Of a stretch of DNA of 64,000 bases, positions 5,754 through 15,989 are shown piece after piece. This DNA comes from Anaerovibrio lipolyticus DSM 3074. GTDB taxonomy: Bacteria; Bacillota; Negativicutes; Selenomonadales; Selenomonadaceae. Under the pieces are notes generated by a model, which had not been told where the DNA came from, searched no databases, and saw only the letters and a list, made by a program, of their open reading frames with translations. A program made the position numbers and the translations under genes. The stretch covers positions 1 to 64,000 of the forward strand of contig NZ_FQYW01000018.1 of the NCBI RefSeq assembly GCF_900141865.1, written 5' to 3'. Positions within the stretch are counted from its first letter, which is position 1; each line of letters starts with the position of its first letter.

Positions 5754-5810
5754 AAAAAATCGTGTGGCCATGCCTAAAATTTAGGTTTTGGCTGCACGAT
5801 TTTTTTATTT
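5752..5810 (+). terminator. Terminator after the YvrJ gene
   Basis: ATCGTG ... CACGAT outer stem with inner pairings (TGGCCA, CCTAAA/TTTAGG), flanked by A and T runs, so it can work in both directions. Confidence 0.7.
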
Positions 5811-5954
5811 TTATACACTAAAAATGTATTATCTCCCATTCCCCACTTTTCTATATTTTTTACCCATGAAATAGGGATGGGCTCATTTATTTTTGTAACT
5901 AAAAATCTTTGTGGCAATCATTTGGCAATCATTGGGAAAATTATGGGTAAAGCA

Positions 5955-5980
5955 AAAAGGCTTCCGAAATCTCGGAAGCC
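5955..5980 (-). terminator. Terminator of tRNA-Leu
   Basis: Minus strand: GGCTTCCGA, short loop, TCGGAAGCC, then TTTTTGC. Confidence 0.8.
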
Positions 5981-5992
5981 TTGATTTTACTG

Positions 5993-6079
5993 TGGTGCCG
6001 AAGGCCGGACTCGAACCGGCACGTATTTGCATACGGCAGATTTTGAGTCTGCTGCGTCTGCCAATTCCGCCACTTCGGC
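5993..6079 (-). tRNA. tRNA-Leu (CAA)
   Basis: 87 nt including encoded CCA. Acceptor GCCGAAG/CTTCGGC, anticodon stem GCAGA/TCTGC with loop CTCAAAA (anticodon CAA, reads UUG), long variable arm, T-arm GGTTCGAGTCC. Its own promoter and terminator make it a monocistronic unit. Confidence 0.95.
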
Positions 6080-6116
6080 ACTTTTGAGTCATGCAACAAC
6101 ATCACACAACAGTGCT

Positions 6117-6145
6117 ATACTAACATACTATATCAATATTGTCAA
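6117..6145 (-). promoter_or_regulatory. Promoter of tRNA-Leu
   Basis: Minus strand: TTGACA, 17-bp spacer, TAGTAT. Confidence 0.7.
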
Positions 6146-6161
6146 CAGTTTTAGAACATAA

Positions 6162-9100
6162 CTACCGATTATATTTTTCCACCAGACCGGCCAACCATTT
6201 GGCCTTTTCTGATGTTAAGGCTCCTGGAAGCACTCTCCAGCTCCAATTCCCTCCTGAGGTTCCAGGCAAATTCATGCGGTTATCGCCGTCCAATGCCAAA
6301 ATATCCCACACCGGTACGATGGCTGTACGGGCTCTGGAAGCGTAAGCATGTTCCACCAAAGCCTGACAGAGTGTTTGGCTGTCTGCCCCTTCTTTACCTA
6401 AAAGCTTTGCCACTGCAGCTCTGGTTTCAGTATCTATATCATTTTCCAGCCAACCCACCACTGTGTTATTATCGTGAGTTCCCGTATAAACCAGACTATT
6501 TTCAGGTTCCACGAAATTAATTCTGTGGAAAGCATTAAAATGGAGTTCAAACTGCAATACCTTCATTCCTGGATAGCCGCATCTTTCACGAAGTATCTCA
6601 ACCTCATCGGTGATAATCCCCAGATCCTCTGCCACTATTGGCAGTTCGCCCAAAGAATCCTTTAATTTCCCGAAGAACTCCATTCCCGGGCCCTTGACCC
6701 ACTCACCATCAATAGCGGTTTCCGCATCGCCGTCTATCTCCCAATACGCCTCAAAACCACGGAAGTGATCAATACGAACCATGTTTACCTGCTCAAGCAT
6801 ACGGCCCAAACGGCTTATCCACCAGCGGTAGCCATCCTTGGCCATTTCATCCCAGTCGTATTGTGGGTTGCCCCACAGCTGACCAGTCTTACTGAAGTAA
6901 TCAGGTGGTACTCCTGCTACCTTCAGTGGCCTGCCATCCTCACCTAGCTTAAAGAGTTTTTGGTTAGCCCACACATCGGCACTGTTTTGAGATACAAATA
7001 TTGGCATATCTCCCAGAATCTTTACACCTTTTCCATTGGCATAAATCTTAAGCTCCTGCCACTGCGTGGAAAACAAATATTGGTAGAAGCATTCCCTGCC
7101 GATTTCCTGAGCCAGCTCATTTCTAGCCTTTTCCAAAGCCTCAGGCCTCCGCTTTTTCAGGTCCTCTGGCCACTCTATCCAGCCAGCTTCCAGCTGTTGC
7201 TTAGAAATAGCTTTAAATAACGCATAATCATTAAGCCAATAGGCCTCCTGACTGCAAAAGCCCTCAAACACGGCCATATCATCGGCATTACCCTTGGTAA
7301 AGAAATTATCCGCAGCCTTGGCCAGGAGCTTTCCTTTAACTTGACGGGCAAATTCATAATCCGTTTTATTTGTGGCTCCCTTTTCAGGTACCTTAATATC
7401 CTCATCAGTGAGCAGCCCCATATCCACCAGCTTTTCCATAGATATTAGCATAGTGTTGCCAGCAAAGGCTGATGGGGATGCATACGGAGAATTGCAGTCA
7501 TCCACAGGAGTCAATGGCAAAAGCTGCCATATTTTCTGATTGGCCTCTGCCAAAAAATCCACGAATTCATACGCCGAGGCACCAAAATCTCCCACACCAT
7601 ATTTTGACGGGAAGCTGGTCGGGTGCATCAACACACCGCACTCCCTGATATGCTGTTCCTCATTCTTCACACACCGATATATTTTGACGCTGCACGGCTT
7701 CATGGAAACATGGAGAACTTCACGAATAACGTTGAGCTCCCTGCCATCACCAAAGACATTTATAAAGCTGCCGGCCCACAGATCACGAACATCCACATAG
7801 ACCGTCCGCATTTCATTACCACGGTTCATAAGAACAATGAAAACGTCATTTTCCGCCGGTTCGCCAAATACATCCTTGCCATCATCAATAACCCTTGCAT
7901 AACCGAAGATATCACCATCGGAATAAATTGGTAGGAATTTTCCTGTCTGCAGGGCCACATTTTCATTTCTGAGATGAATGAGCTTTTTGTACCACTGGCG
8001 CAGGTCCTCATCCCCATTATCCCAATCGTAAGGGAGACGGCAGAAAGGATCCTTATAGCCTTCCATACCAATCTCATCGCCATAATATATACACGGTACT
8101 CCAGGGAATGTCATCTGCCATGCCGCAGCTATTTTCAGACGACTCTTACCCAGCTTTAGTCTTTCATCATCCAGCTTATACTTTGCCTGAATTCTCTCCG
8201 GGACGCCCTCACAGGAAGGTGCTTCACCAAATATGGTCAGTATACGCTCCCGATCATGGCTTCCCAAAAGGTTCATCATTGCATAAAAGTTCTGCGCCGG
8301 ATAATTTTCCTTAAGACTCATTATCCTTCGGCAAATCTGATGGCCATCCACATACCCCAAAAGGAAGTCTATTACTATCCTGCGGAAAGGATAATTCATA
8401 GCAGAATCAATCTCATAGCCACAAAGATAATGCCGGTTCACGCCATAGGCCACCTTGTTGGATGCATCCTCCCATACCTCACCGATAAGTACCGAATCCG
8501 GATCGGTATTTTTCAGCTCCTTATAGAAGGCTTGAGAAAATTTTTCCGGAAGCTCATCTATAACATCCAGACGCCAACCGCTGATTCCCTGCTTATTCCA
8601 ATAATGAAGTACACTATCCTCTTTATGAATAATGTAATCCATATAGGCAGGGGTCTCCTCCCTCACATTTGGGAGATTGGTAAAGCCCCACCAGCTCTCA
8701 TATTTATCTGGATAATCAATAAAGCTGTACCAGCTGTAATAAGGTGAATCCTTACTCTGACAAGCACCCACCGAATCATAATTCCCATACTTGTTGAAAT
8801 ATATACTGTCCTCGCCGGTATGGCTGAACACACCATCCAGGATGAACCGTATACCAATTTTTTTACCCTCGGCACAAAGCTGGGCAAATTCCTCGTTTGT
8901 CCCCAGGATAGGATCCGTTTTCATGTAATTACCAGTATCATAATGATGGTTGCTGGCAGATTCGAATATTGGGTTGAGATACACCACTGATATCCCTAAA
9001 TCTTTTAAGTAAGGAAGCTTTTCCCTGATGCCGGCAAAATTTCCCCCAAAGAAATCATAGGCGATTATTTCCCCATTATCCGGGTCCTTGTAATACCTTG

Positions 9101-9611
9101 GTTTATCCTTCCAGGATGCATGATAGAGAGCATTTGGCTTCTCCACCATTTCATTTCCCTTACGATAGAACCGGTCAGGGAAAATCTGATACATTACGGA
9201 GTGCTTAAACCAGTCAGGAGTTTTTGCTTCCTTATTGTAGACAGTAATCTGATAGGCTGCGTGAGGATAATCAGCAAGCTGTCCCACGCCCCCCATCATT
9301 TCATCATTGTTGCTGTAAAAACAAACCTGACCATTAACGCTGATTATGAAATAGTACCAAAGCAGGGTTCCCTTTTTAGGCATATTAACATATCCCTCAT
9401 AGTATTCCCCATCCTCCATACGGGCCATACTATAAAGGGTTTCCCCTACCCGGTCCTCCCATATACGGATTTTTATACCGCTGACCTCAGTGTCCTTGTC
9501 TGTTTCCACCTTTAATCTCAGCCGCACCTTGCTTTCGGTGGCAGCCGCCCCAACAGGGAAACGGTAAAATTCATTTTGCGAGTCGTGAATAACGTTTAAT
9601 AGCGCAGCCAC
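6162..9611 (-). CDS. Fused GH13 debranching amylase and 4-alpha-glucanotransferase (GlgX-MalQ)
   Basis: 1149 residues in two enzymes. Residues about 1-645 are a GH13 neopullulanase/cyclomaltodextrinase-like amylase with an N-terminal beta domain and the catalytic set D349 (GWRLDV), E378 (IGEVW) and D453 (GSHD). Residues about 655-1149 are a GH77 amylomaltase with D948 (VRIDHF), E995 (VAEDLG) and D1047 (GTHDNNT). Together they can hydrolyse branches or maltodextrins and disproportionate the released oligosaccharides, completing glycogen breakdown started by GlgP. GTG start at 9611 with AAGGGGG seven bases upstream. Last gene of the glycogen operon, 26 bases after glgA. The fusion occurs in other Negativicutes (recalled). 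Confidence 0.93.
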   Translation of the reverse strand: MAALLNVIHDSQNEFYRFPVGAAATESKVRLRLKVETDKDTEVSGIKIRIWEDRVGETLYSMARMEDGEYYEGYVNMPKKGTLLWYYFIISVNGQVCFYSNNDEMMGGVGQLADYPHAAYQITVYNKEAKTPDWFKHSVMYQIFPDRFYRKGNEMVEKPNALYHASWKDKPRYYKDPDNGEIIAYDFFGGNFAGIREKLPYLKDLGISVVYLNPIFESASNHHYDTGNYMKTDPILGTNEEFAQLCAEGKKIGIRFILDGVFSHTGEDSIYFNKYGNYDSVGACQSKDSPYYSWYSFIDYPDKYESWWGFTNLPNVREETPAYMDYIIHKEDSVLHYWNKQGISGWRLDVIDELPEKFSQAFYKELKNTDPDSVLIGEVWEDASNKVAYGVNRHYLCGYEIDSAMNYPFRRIVIDFLLGYVDGHQICRRIMSLKENYPAQNFYAMMNLLGSHDRERILTIFGEAPSCEGVPERIQAKYKLDDERLKLGKSRLKIAAAWQMTFPGVPCIYYGDEIGMEGYKDPFCRLPYDWDNGDEDLRQWYKKLIHLRNENVALQTGKFLPIYSDGDIFGYARVIDDGKDVFGEPAENDVFIVLMNRGNEMRTVYVDVRDLWAGSFINVFGDGRELNVIREVLHVSMKPCSVKIYRCVKNEEQHIRECGVLMHPTSFPSKYGVGDFGASAYEFVDFLAEANQKIWQLLPLTPVDDCNSPYASPSAFAGNTMLISMEKLVDMGLLTDEDIKVPEKGATNKTDYEFARQVKGKLLAKAADNFFTKGNADDMAVFEGFCSQEAYWLNDYALFKAISKQQLEAGWIEWPEDLKKRRPEALEKARNELAQEIGRECFYQYLFSTQWQELKIYANGKGVKILGDMPIFVSQNSADVWANQKLFKLGEDGRPLKVAGVPPDYFSKTGQLWGNPQYDWDEMAKDGYRWWISRLGRMLEQVNMVRIDHFRGFEAYWEIDGDAETAIDGEWVKGPGMEFFGKLKDSLGELPIVAEDLGIITDEVEILRERCGYPGMKVLQFELHFNAFHRINFVEPENSLVYTGTHDNNTVVGWLENDIDTETRAAVAKLLGKEGADSQTLCQALVEHAYASRARTAIVPVWDILALDGDNRMNLPGTSGGNWSWRVLPGALTSEKAKWLAGLVEKYNR

Positions 9612-9637
9612 ATAATGACCCCCTTACAGCATAAGCA

Positions 9638-11071
9638 CTAGGCTAAAAGCTGCTTGTACATATCAATATATTCACTTGCCGACTTTTTCCAATCGAAATT
9701 AGAGCTGATGGCATTATGCTGTAGCATGTTCCAAATCCGAATATTATCGTATTCGGTAAGGGCTCGCTTAACGCAATACATCAAATCATGGGCATTTATA
9801 TTGGCAAAGGTATATCCGTTACCAGTGTTATCATACTTATTAAATGGTCTTACCGTATCCTTGAGCCCACCTGTCTCACGGACAATTGGTACAGTACCAT
9901 AGCGAAGAGCTATCATCTGGCCAATACCACATGGTTCAAAAATAGATGGCATAAGGAAGAAGTCCGCACTACCATAGATCTTCTGGGCCAAATCATTGGA
10001 GAAGTAAATATTTACGGACACTTTGGTAGGGAAACGCCACTGAAGCTCCCGGAACCAATCCTCATAACCCTTATCGCCAGTACCCAAAATAACGAACTGG
10101 CAGTCCTCATGGGTCAGGAGCTCATCTAAAATTCTGATAATCAGCTCAATACCCTTGTTCTCCACCAAACGGGAAACCATGGCCAACATCGGAGTGTTGC
10201 GGCTTACAGGAAGCCCCAGCTGTTCCTGAAGTTTTTCCTTGTTGGTAAGTTTCTTATCCAGGGAATGGATATCAAAATTCTCATAGAGATGTTTATCAGT
10301 CATCGGATCGTATACAGAATTATCGATGCCATTGATAATGCCCCGCAAATCCTCACAACGGGAACGAAGCAGACCATCCAGATGTTCCCCAAAGAATTCA
10401 TATTGAATTTCCTCAGCGTAAGTACGGCTTACGGTACTGATTTTATCCGCATAAACAATACCGCCCTTCATAAAGTTCACACAATCATTGAACTCCAAAT
10501 CACCGTTATTGAAATATTGCCAATCAAGGCCCAGTACATCTCCCATAATATTCTTGTCGAAAACGCCCTGATACTTAAGATTGTGGATGGAGAATACAGT
10601 CTTAATATTTTCGTACCGGCTATCTCCCTGATGCTCCAGCTTCAGGAACACATTTACAAGTGCTGCGTGCCAGTCATTGCTGTTGATGACATCTGGCCAG
10701 AAATCCATGGCTGGCAATAAATTCAGTACAGCACGGGAGAAAAAGGAAAATCTCTCAGCATCATCAAAGTAGCCATAAAGGCCATCCCGATAGAAATACT
10801 CCTGGTTATCTACAAAATAATAGGTAACCCCCTCATATTCCAGCTTGTCCACCCCGGCATACTTTTCACGCCAGGATACTGGTACTGTAATATCACCCAC
10901 ATGCTCCATCGCGTTGCGATATTCCTCAGAAATGGAGCTGTACTTAGGTAAAATAACTCTGGCATCAATGCCCTCAGCCTTAAGGTATTTTGGCAAAGAA
11001 CCGGCCACATCAGCCAATCCGCCAGTCTTAATAAAAGGAACTGCTTCAGAAACTACATACAAAACTTTCAT
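9638..11071 (-). CDS. glgA: Glycogen synthase
   Basis: 477 residues, GT5 family. Transfers glucose from ADP-glucose to the non-reducing end of alpha-1,4-glucan. The N-terminal KTGGLADVAGSLP motif binds ADP-glucose; the C-terminal half has PSIFEPCGIGQMIALRYG and a GGLKDTV motif typical of the family. Length is normal. ATG 11071 is preferred over a GTG nine bases upstream because AGAGAGG is better spaced for it. Lies between glgB and the glgX-malQ fusion in the operon. Confidence 0.95.
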   Translation of the reverse strand: MKVLYVVSEAVPFIKTGGLADVAGSLPKYLKAEGIDARVILPKYSSISEEYRNAMEHVGDITVPVSWREKYAGVDKLEYEGVTYYFVDNQEYFYRDGLYGYFDDAERFSFFSRAVLNLLPAMDFWPDVINSNDWHAALVNVFLKLEHQGDSRYENIKTVFSIHNLKYQGVFDKNIMGDVLGLDWQYFNNGDLEFNDCVNFMKGGIVYADKISTVSRTYAEEIQYEFFGEHLDGLLRSRCEDLRGIINGIDNSVYDPMTDKHLYENFDIHSLDKKLTNKEKLQEQLGLPVSRNTPMLAMVSRLVENKGIELIIRILDELLTHEDCQFVILGTGDKGYEDWFRELQWRFPTKVSVNIYFSNDLAQKIYGSADFFLMPSIFEPCGIGQMIALRYGTVPIVRETGGLKDTVRPFNKYDNTGNGYTFANINAHDLMYCVKRALTEYDNIRIWNMLQHNAISSNFDWKKSASEYIDMYKQLLA

Positions 11072-11086
11072 AGCTTGCACCTCTCT

Positions 11087-13516
11087 CTATTCCTCGGTCT
11101 TCTTACGACCCCTGGTTGTTTTCTTGGGCTTCTCACTTACTTCTTCCTTTTTTGCAGCGGTTTTTGAACCGTCTTCTTTAGCCTTTGCAGTTGTGGCTTT
11201 GCGGGTCCGGGGCTTAGGTTTGGTTTCAGCTTCCTGGGCAGTTTCAGCTTTTGGCTTTCTTCCCCGGGTAGTTTTAGGCTTTACTTCCTTTGCCCCATCC
11301 TCCTTAGCCTTTACAGCAGTTTTTCTGGTCCTTGTTGTCTTAGGCTTAGTTTCCTCTTCTGCCTCGGCTTTGGCAGCAGCCGTTTTAGTTGCCGTAGTCT
11401 TTTTTGCCGTGGCAGTTTTCTTTGTAGTTGTTGTCTTCTTAGTAGTAGACGCTTTCTTTACAGTAGTTTTCTTGGCCGTGGATTCTGCTTTTTCTGGTTC
11501 ATCTTTTTTAGCTTTTGCAGTTGTCCGGGTCTTAGCCGCAGAAGTTGCCTTGGCCTTTACTGTTGTCTTTTTTGCTGTAGTCTTTTTGGCGGTTGTCTTT
11601 TTCTTCACCCCATCGTCACTGGGGGACTGTAATTCCAAATAAATGGTTGCCAACGGTGGCACCGTAACCAGAATGGAATTTGCCTTTCCCTGCCATTCCA
11701 TATCCTCGGAGACAATATCATAATCATTCAGTACATTGGAACCACCAAATTCCTCTGCATCACTATTGAATATTTCCCGATAAACGCCGGCTGCAGGAAC
11801 GCCGAAACGATAGCCATGGCGCACCTCCGGAGTAAAGTTGGAAATGGCAATAATGAAAGAGCCATCCTCAGCCTTACGAATAAATGATACCAAACTGTCA
11901 TCAGCATTGTCACAATCAATCCACTCAAAGCCTCTCCAGTCAAAATCCACCTCCCAGAATGCCTTATGGTCAACGTAGAATTTATTAAGGGCTCTTGAAT
12001 ACTCCAACATCTGGGTATGCTTTTCATACTGCTCCACCAGATGCCAATCGAGACTGTCATCAAAGTTCCATTCAATAAACTGACCGAACTCTCCTCCCAT
12101 AAAGAGCAGCTTCTTTCCGGGATGAGCCATCCAATAGCCGAAGAAGGCGCGGAGACCGGCAAATTTCTGCCAATAATCACCTGGCATTTTACTTATAAGT
12201 GAACACTTGCCATGAACCACTTCGTCATGTGACAACGGCAACACAAAGTTTTCACTGAAAGCATACATCAGAGAAAAGGTCAGCTTGTCATGATGCCACT
12301 TACGATAAATAGGATCCAGGCTGATATAGCGCAGAATATCATTCATCCAGCCCATATTCCACTTATAATTAAAGCCCATGCCCCCCATGTAAACCGGCTT
12401 GGAAATATTTGGCCATGAGGTGGATTCCTCAGCAATCATCAATGCCTGAGGGTAATTCTTGAATACTGCCTCATTTAGCTTGTGCAGAAAATCAATGGCC
12501 TCCAGATTACCATCGCCGCCAAATTTATTAGGCACCCAGTCGCCATCCTGACGACCGTAATTTAGATACAGCATGTTTGCCACAGCATCAATGCGCAAAC
12601 CATCAATATGATACTGATCCATCCAGAACATGGCATTGGAAATCAAAAAGCTCTGTACCTCAGTACGGCCATAGTCAAAGTTTACAGTACCCCAGCCTGC
12701 ATTATCAGCACGCTGTATATTGTCGGATTCGTACAAATTCTGGCCGTCAAAATCACGAAGTCCCTGATTGTCCTTACAGAAATGGCCAGGAACCCAGTCC
12801 ATAATGATGCCGATACCAGCCTGATGAGCCTTATCCACCAGATAACGGAACTCATCAGGAGTGCCATAGCGACTGGTAACGGCATAATATCCTGTAGCCT
12901 GATACCCCCATGAACCGTCAAACGGATGCTCGCAAAGCGGCATCAATTCAATATGGGTGTAGTTCATGCTCTTTACATAGTCCACCAGCTGGTCAGCCAT
13001 ATCCATATAGGAAAGATACTCCCCATCAGGAGTACGTCTCCAGGAACCTAGATGAACCTCATAGGTGAGCATTGGACGGGTGTAGGAAGGGTGGTCCTCC
13101 TTGAATTTAGCCCACTTGCTGTCCTTCCATTTGTAGTTTCCCAATTCATAAACAATAGAAGCTGTCTCAGGCTTTTTCTCGGCAAAAAAGCCATAGGGAT
13201 CAGCCTTCATAATATGTGGTCCCTCATGCTGTGGCAAAATAGCATATTTGTACACAGTACCAGGCCCGACATCGGGGATAAAGAGATTCCATATCTCTCC
13301 ATCCCCCAGTTTGGACATTTTATTTACTCTTGTGTCCCAGTTATTGAAATCACCCACAACTGAAACTTCCTTGGCATGAGGTGCCCAAACTGTAAATCGT
13401 ACACCTTTTTTACCGTTCTGCTCCATTATATGGGCACCTAACATTTCATAGGCACGGTAATTAGTCCCCTGATGGAACAAGAACAAATCATACTCGCTTA
13501 ACTCTGATGTCTCCAT
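11087..13516 (-). CDS. glgB: Glycogen branching enzyme with histone-like C-terminal tail
   Basis: 809 residues. Residues 1-630 are a complete GH13 branching enzyme: N-terminal CBM48 (FTVWAPHAKEVSVVGDFNNW), catalytic D310 (DGLRID), E363 (IAEE) and D431 (LSHDEVVHG), C-terminal beta domain. It forms alpha-1,6 branches. Residues about 637-809 are an added low-complexity tail of Lys, Ala and Thr repeats (TTAKK, KTTVKK) with several AT-hook-like TTRGRK cores, resembling histone H1 or chlamydial Hc1 rather than any carbohydrate module. The tail is in frame with no stop or frameshift. Usual GlgB length is about 620-730. Ribosome site GAGGGG before ATG 13516. The tail's role is unknown: DNA, polyanion or glycogen binding are possible. 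Confidence 0.95.
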   Translation of the reverse strand: METSELSEYDLFLFHQGTNYRAYEMLGAHIMEQNGKKGVRFTVWAPHAKEVSVVGDFNNWDTRVNKMSKLGDGEIWNLFIPDVGPGTVYKYAILPQHEGPHIMKADPYGFFAEKKPETASIVYELGNYKWKDSKWAKFKEDHPSYTRPMLTYEVHLGSWRRTPDGEYLSYMDMADQLVDYVKSMNYTHIELMPLCEHPFDGSWGYQATGYYAVTSRYGTPDEFRYLVDKAHQAGIGIIMDWVPGHFCKDNQGLRDFDGQNLYESDNIQRADNAGWGTVNFDYGRTEVQSFLISNAMFWMDQYHIDGLRIDAVANMLYLNYGRQDGDWVPNKFGGDGNLEAIDFLHKLNEAVFKNYPQALMIAEESTSWPNISKPVYMGGMGFNYKWNMGWMNDILRYISLDPIYRKWHHDKLTFSLMYAFSENFVLPLSHDEVVHGKCSLISKMPGDYWQKFAGLRAFFGYWMAHPGKKLLFMGGEFGQFIEWNFDDSLDWHLVEQYEKHTQMLEYSRALNKFYVDHKAFWEVDFDWRGFEWIDCDNADDSLVSFIRKAEDGSFIIAISNFTPEVRHGYRFGVPAAGVYREIFNSDAEEFGGSNVLNDYDIVSEDMEWQGKANSILVTVPPLATIYLELQSPSDDGVKKKTTAKKTTAKKTTVKAKATSAAKTRTTAKAKKDEPEKAESTAKKTTVKKASTTKKTTTTKKTATAKKTTATKTAAAKAEAEEETKPKTTRTRKTAVKAKEDGAKEVKPKTTRGRKPKAETAQEAETKPKPRTRKATTAKAKEDGSKTAAKKEEVSEKPKKTTRGRKKTEE

Positions 13517-13528
13517 GTATATCCCCTC

Positions 13529-15976
13529 TTACTTAATCTCTACAGGCTCAATATCCCAAATATCCTCAGCATACTCAGTAATGGTACGGTCTGAGGAGAA
13601 AATACCAGAATTTGCAATATTGACAGCAGAGGATCTAAGCCATGCATCCTGATCCTGATAACGACGGACGATTTCCTCATGAGCTTCAATATATGCGTTA
13701 AAGTCCTTCAAGATGAAGAACTCATCATTACTGTTAATCAGATAATCAAATAATGTCCGGAAATTACCATAGGTACCATCAGTAAGCTGATTCATAACAG
13801 TGCGGACATTTTCATTGGTATTGTATTCATCCCACGCGTTATAATTTCCATTTTCATAGTAGGAAATAACCTCATCAGCTCTTAGCCCGAAGATTACGCA
13901 ATTATCGTCGCCCACCTGCTCATGAATTTCTACATTGGCACCGTCCATGGTTCCCAGAGTTATGGCACCATTCATCATAAATTTCATGTTGCCTGTACCG
14001 GATGCTTCCTTGGAGGCTGTGGAAATCTGCTCACTGACATCAGCTGCCGGATATACCATCTCACCCAAGGACACTCCGAAGTTCTCCAGAAATATTACCT
14101 TAATCTTACCGTTAATACTCTCATCATTATTAATCTTGTCAGCCACTGCATTGATAAGACGGATTGTCTCCTTGGCTGTGTAGTAACCAGGCGCAGCCTT
14201 GCCACCGAAGAAGTATACCACCGGTACAGGCATATCGTAATCAGGGTCATTCTTCAAGCGGTTATACTGATACATAATATGCAGTATATTCATAAGCTGA
14301 CGCTTGTAGGAGTGAATTCGCTTAACCTGAATGTCAAAGATGGAATCAATCTTTACACGAACCTTGTTATGGGACAATACATACTTTGCCAAATCCCGTT
14401 TTCTTGCCCTCTTTACCTTCTTGATAGCCTTCAGGAAATCAGGATCATCCACATAATTATTAATTTTCTTTAAAAGCTTAATATTTTGGCGCCACTCACG
14501 GGTCAGCTTATCATCTATGAGATGTGCCAAATCATTGTTTGCACTGATAAGCCAACGACGATGGGTGATACCATTGGTCTTATTATTGAATTTTCTAGGG
14601 AATACCTTATAGAAATATTTCAAGGTACTGGTCTTTAAGATATCTGAATGAATTTTGGCCACGCCATTAACGCTGTAAGAGCCAACCACTGCCAAACGGG
14701 CCATGTGAACCTGACCATTTTCAATGATGGACAGTTCACGAACCAGTGCCTCATCACCAGGATATTTCTTGCGAATCCCCTCCAGGAAGCGACGGTTAAT
14801 TTCCTCCACTATCATGTAGATACGAGGCAACATTTCCTTAAAGAGGCCCACATCCCATTTCTCCAGTGCTTCCGGCAAAATGGTGTGGTTGGTATATGCA
14901 CAGGTCTGGGTGGTAATATCCCATGCATCTTCCCACTCAAGTCCATAGTCATCCACCAAAATACGCATCATTTCCGGTACAGCGGTGGCTGGATGGGTAT
15001 CATTAATATGAATACCAATCTTGTCAGAAAGATCATAAACATTGTCGTGGGTCCGCATAAAGTGACGGATAATACTCTGTACACCGGCAGACACAAAGAA
15101 ATACTCCTGCAGCAAACGGAGTTTCTTACCATCGGAAAGTCTATCGTCAGGATAGAGGTACTCAGTAATACGGTTTACCCAACGACGATACTCCTGACGC
15201 TGGTTTATCTCCTCCTGAGTCAATGTGCCATAGTCTGAAAAGTCCATATTAACCTCTGCGTTCCAGAGGCGCAGAGTATTAACGGTGGTATTCTTGTAAC
15301 CGATAACAGGCACATCATACGGAACAGCCATAATATCAGTATAGCCTTCATACACCAGCTGTAAATTTTCCTCGCCAGGAACTTCCTTCATATAGGCATG
15401 ACCACCAATACGGACATTTACAGCCTTGTTAGGCTTTCTGAATTCCCAGGCGTAACCATCGCGAAGCCAGTTATCCGGAATCTCAATCTGGGTTCCATTG
15501 ATTATTTTCTGTTCAAAAAGGCCATACTGATAGCGAAGGCCGCAACCATGGGCTGGCAAGGACAGAGAAGCCATGGAATCGATAAAGCAAGCGGCCAGTC
15601 TGCCCAGACCACCATTACCCAGGCCTGCATCTGGCTCCTCGTTGTAGATATCGTCCAGCTTAACATCCAGCTCCTTCAATACAATTTTCAGGGCATTCTT
15701 CAAATCCAGATTAATCAAATTGGTGTTAAGAAGTCTGCCCAGCAGGAATTCAATGGAAAAATAATAAATCTGTTTATTGTCATTAATAGCATACTGTTTG
15801 TTGGTCTTAATCCAATTTTCAGTGGTGTACTGCTTTACCACTGCTGCAACAGCATTGTATACCTCATTCTGGGAAAGCTCCGAAAGCTCACGTCCATACA
15901 ATATCTTGGATGTAAGTATAAAGCGTTCTTTAAGTTCATCCTTGATTTCATCAATATCTCTTTCAATAAATGCCAT
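13529..15976 (-). CDS. glgP: Glycogen/maltodextrin phosphorylase
   Basis: 815 residues, GT35 family, normal length. Releases glucose-1-phosphate from alpha-1,4 chain ends using PLP; the PLP lysine is K665 in ASGTGNMKFMMNG, and the GLGNGGLGRLAACF motif is at 118-131. Ribosome site GGGAGTG before ATG 15976. It sits between glgD and glgB, so synthesis and breakdown genes share one operon; the hairpin at 15990-16051 may set its level relative to glgC and glgD. Confidence 0.96.
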   Translation of the reverse strand: MAFIERDIDEIKDELKERFILTSKILYGRELSELSQNEVYNAVAAVVKQYTTENWIKTNKQYAINDNKQIYYFSIEFLLGRLLNTNLINLDLKNALKIVLKELDVKLDDIYNEEPDAGLGNGGLGRLAACFIDSMASLSLPAHGCGLRYQYGLFEQKIINGTQIEIPDNWLRDGYAWEFRKPNKAVNVRIGGHAYMKEVPGEENLQLVYEGYTDIMAVPYDVPVIGYKNTTVNTLRLWNAEVNMDFSDYGTLTQEEINQRQEYRRWVNRITEYLYPDDRLSDGKKLRLLQEYFFVSAGVQSIIRHFMRTHDNVYDLSDKIGIHINDTHPATAVPEMMRILVDDYGLEWEDAWDITTQTCAYTNHTILPEALEKWDVGLFKEMLPRIYMIVEEINRRFLEGIRKKYPGDEALVRELSIIENGQVHMARLAVVGSYSVNGVAKIHSDILKTSTLKYFYKVFPRKFNNKTNGITHRRWLISANNDLAHLIDDKLTREWRQNIKLLKKINNYVDDPDFLKAIKKVKRARKRDLAKYVLSHNKVRVKIDSIFDIQVKRIHSYKRQLMNILHIMYQYNRLKNDPDYDMPVPVVYFFGGKAAPGYYTAKETIRLINAVADKINNDESINGKIKVIFLENFGVSLGEMVYPAADVSEQISTASKEASGTGNMKFMMNGAITLGTMDGANVEIHEQVGDDNCVIFGLRADEVISYYENGNYNAWDEYNTNENVRTVMNQLTDGTYGNFRTLFDYLINSNDEFFILKDFNAYIEAHEEIVRRYQDQDAWLRSSAVNIANSGIFSSDRTITEYAEDIWDIEPVEIK

Positions 15977-15989
15977 ATAATCACTCCCA

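Noticed and set aside
5543-5821. Plus-strand open frame overlapping the YvrJ gene
   Set aside because: Starts inside the terminator stem and overlaps YvrJ in another frame; the YvrJ frame has the ribosome site and family match.
1-6000. Prophage or integrated element at the tRNA-Leu gene
   Set aside because: No integrase, no att-like duplication of the tRNA end, and no phage structural genes in the interval.
10845-11642. A 265-codon open frame on the plus strand, rich in Val, Phe and Ala
   Set aside because: It is the antisense shadow of the Lys/Ala/Thr repeats in the GlgB tail and of the end of glgA; no ribosome site, biased composition from the repeats.
13922-14473. Several long plus-strand open frames opposite glgP, gltX, gpmI, pgk and tpiA
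   Set aside because: Antisense shadows of strongly conserved enzymes; no ribosome sites, no recognisable domains.
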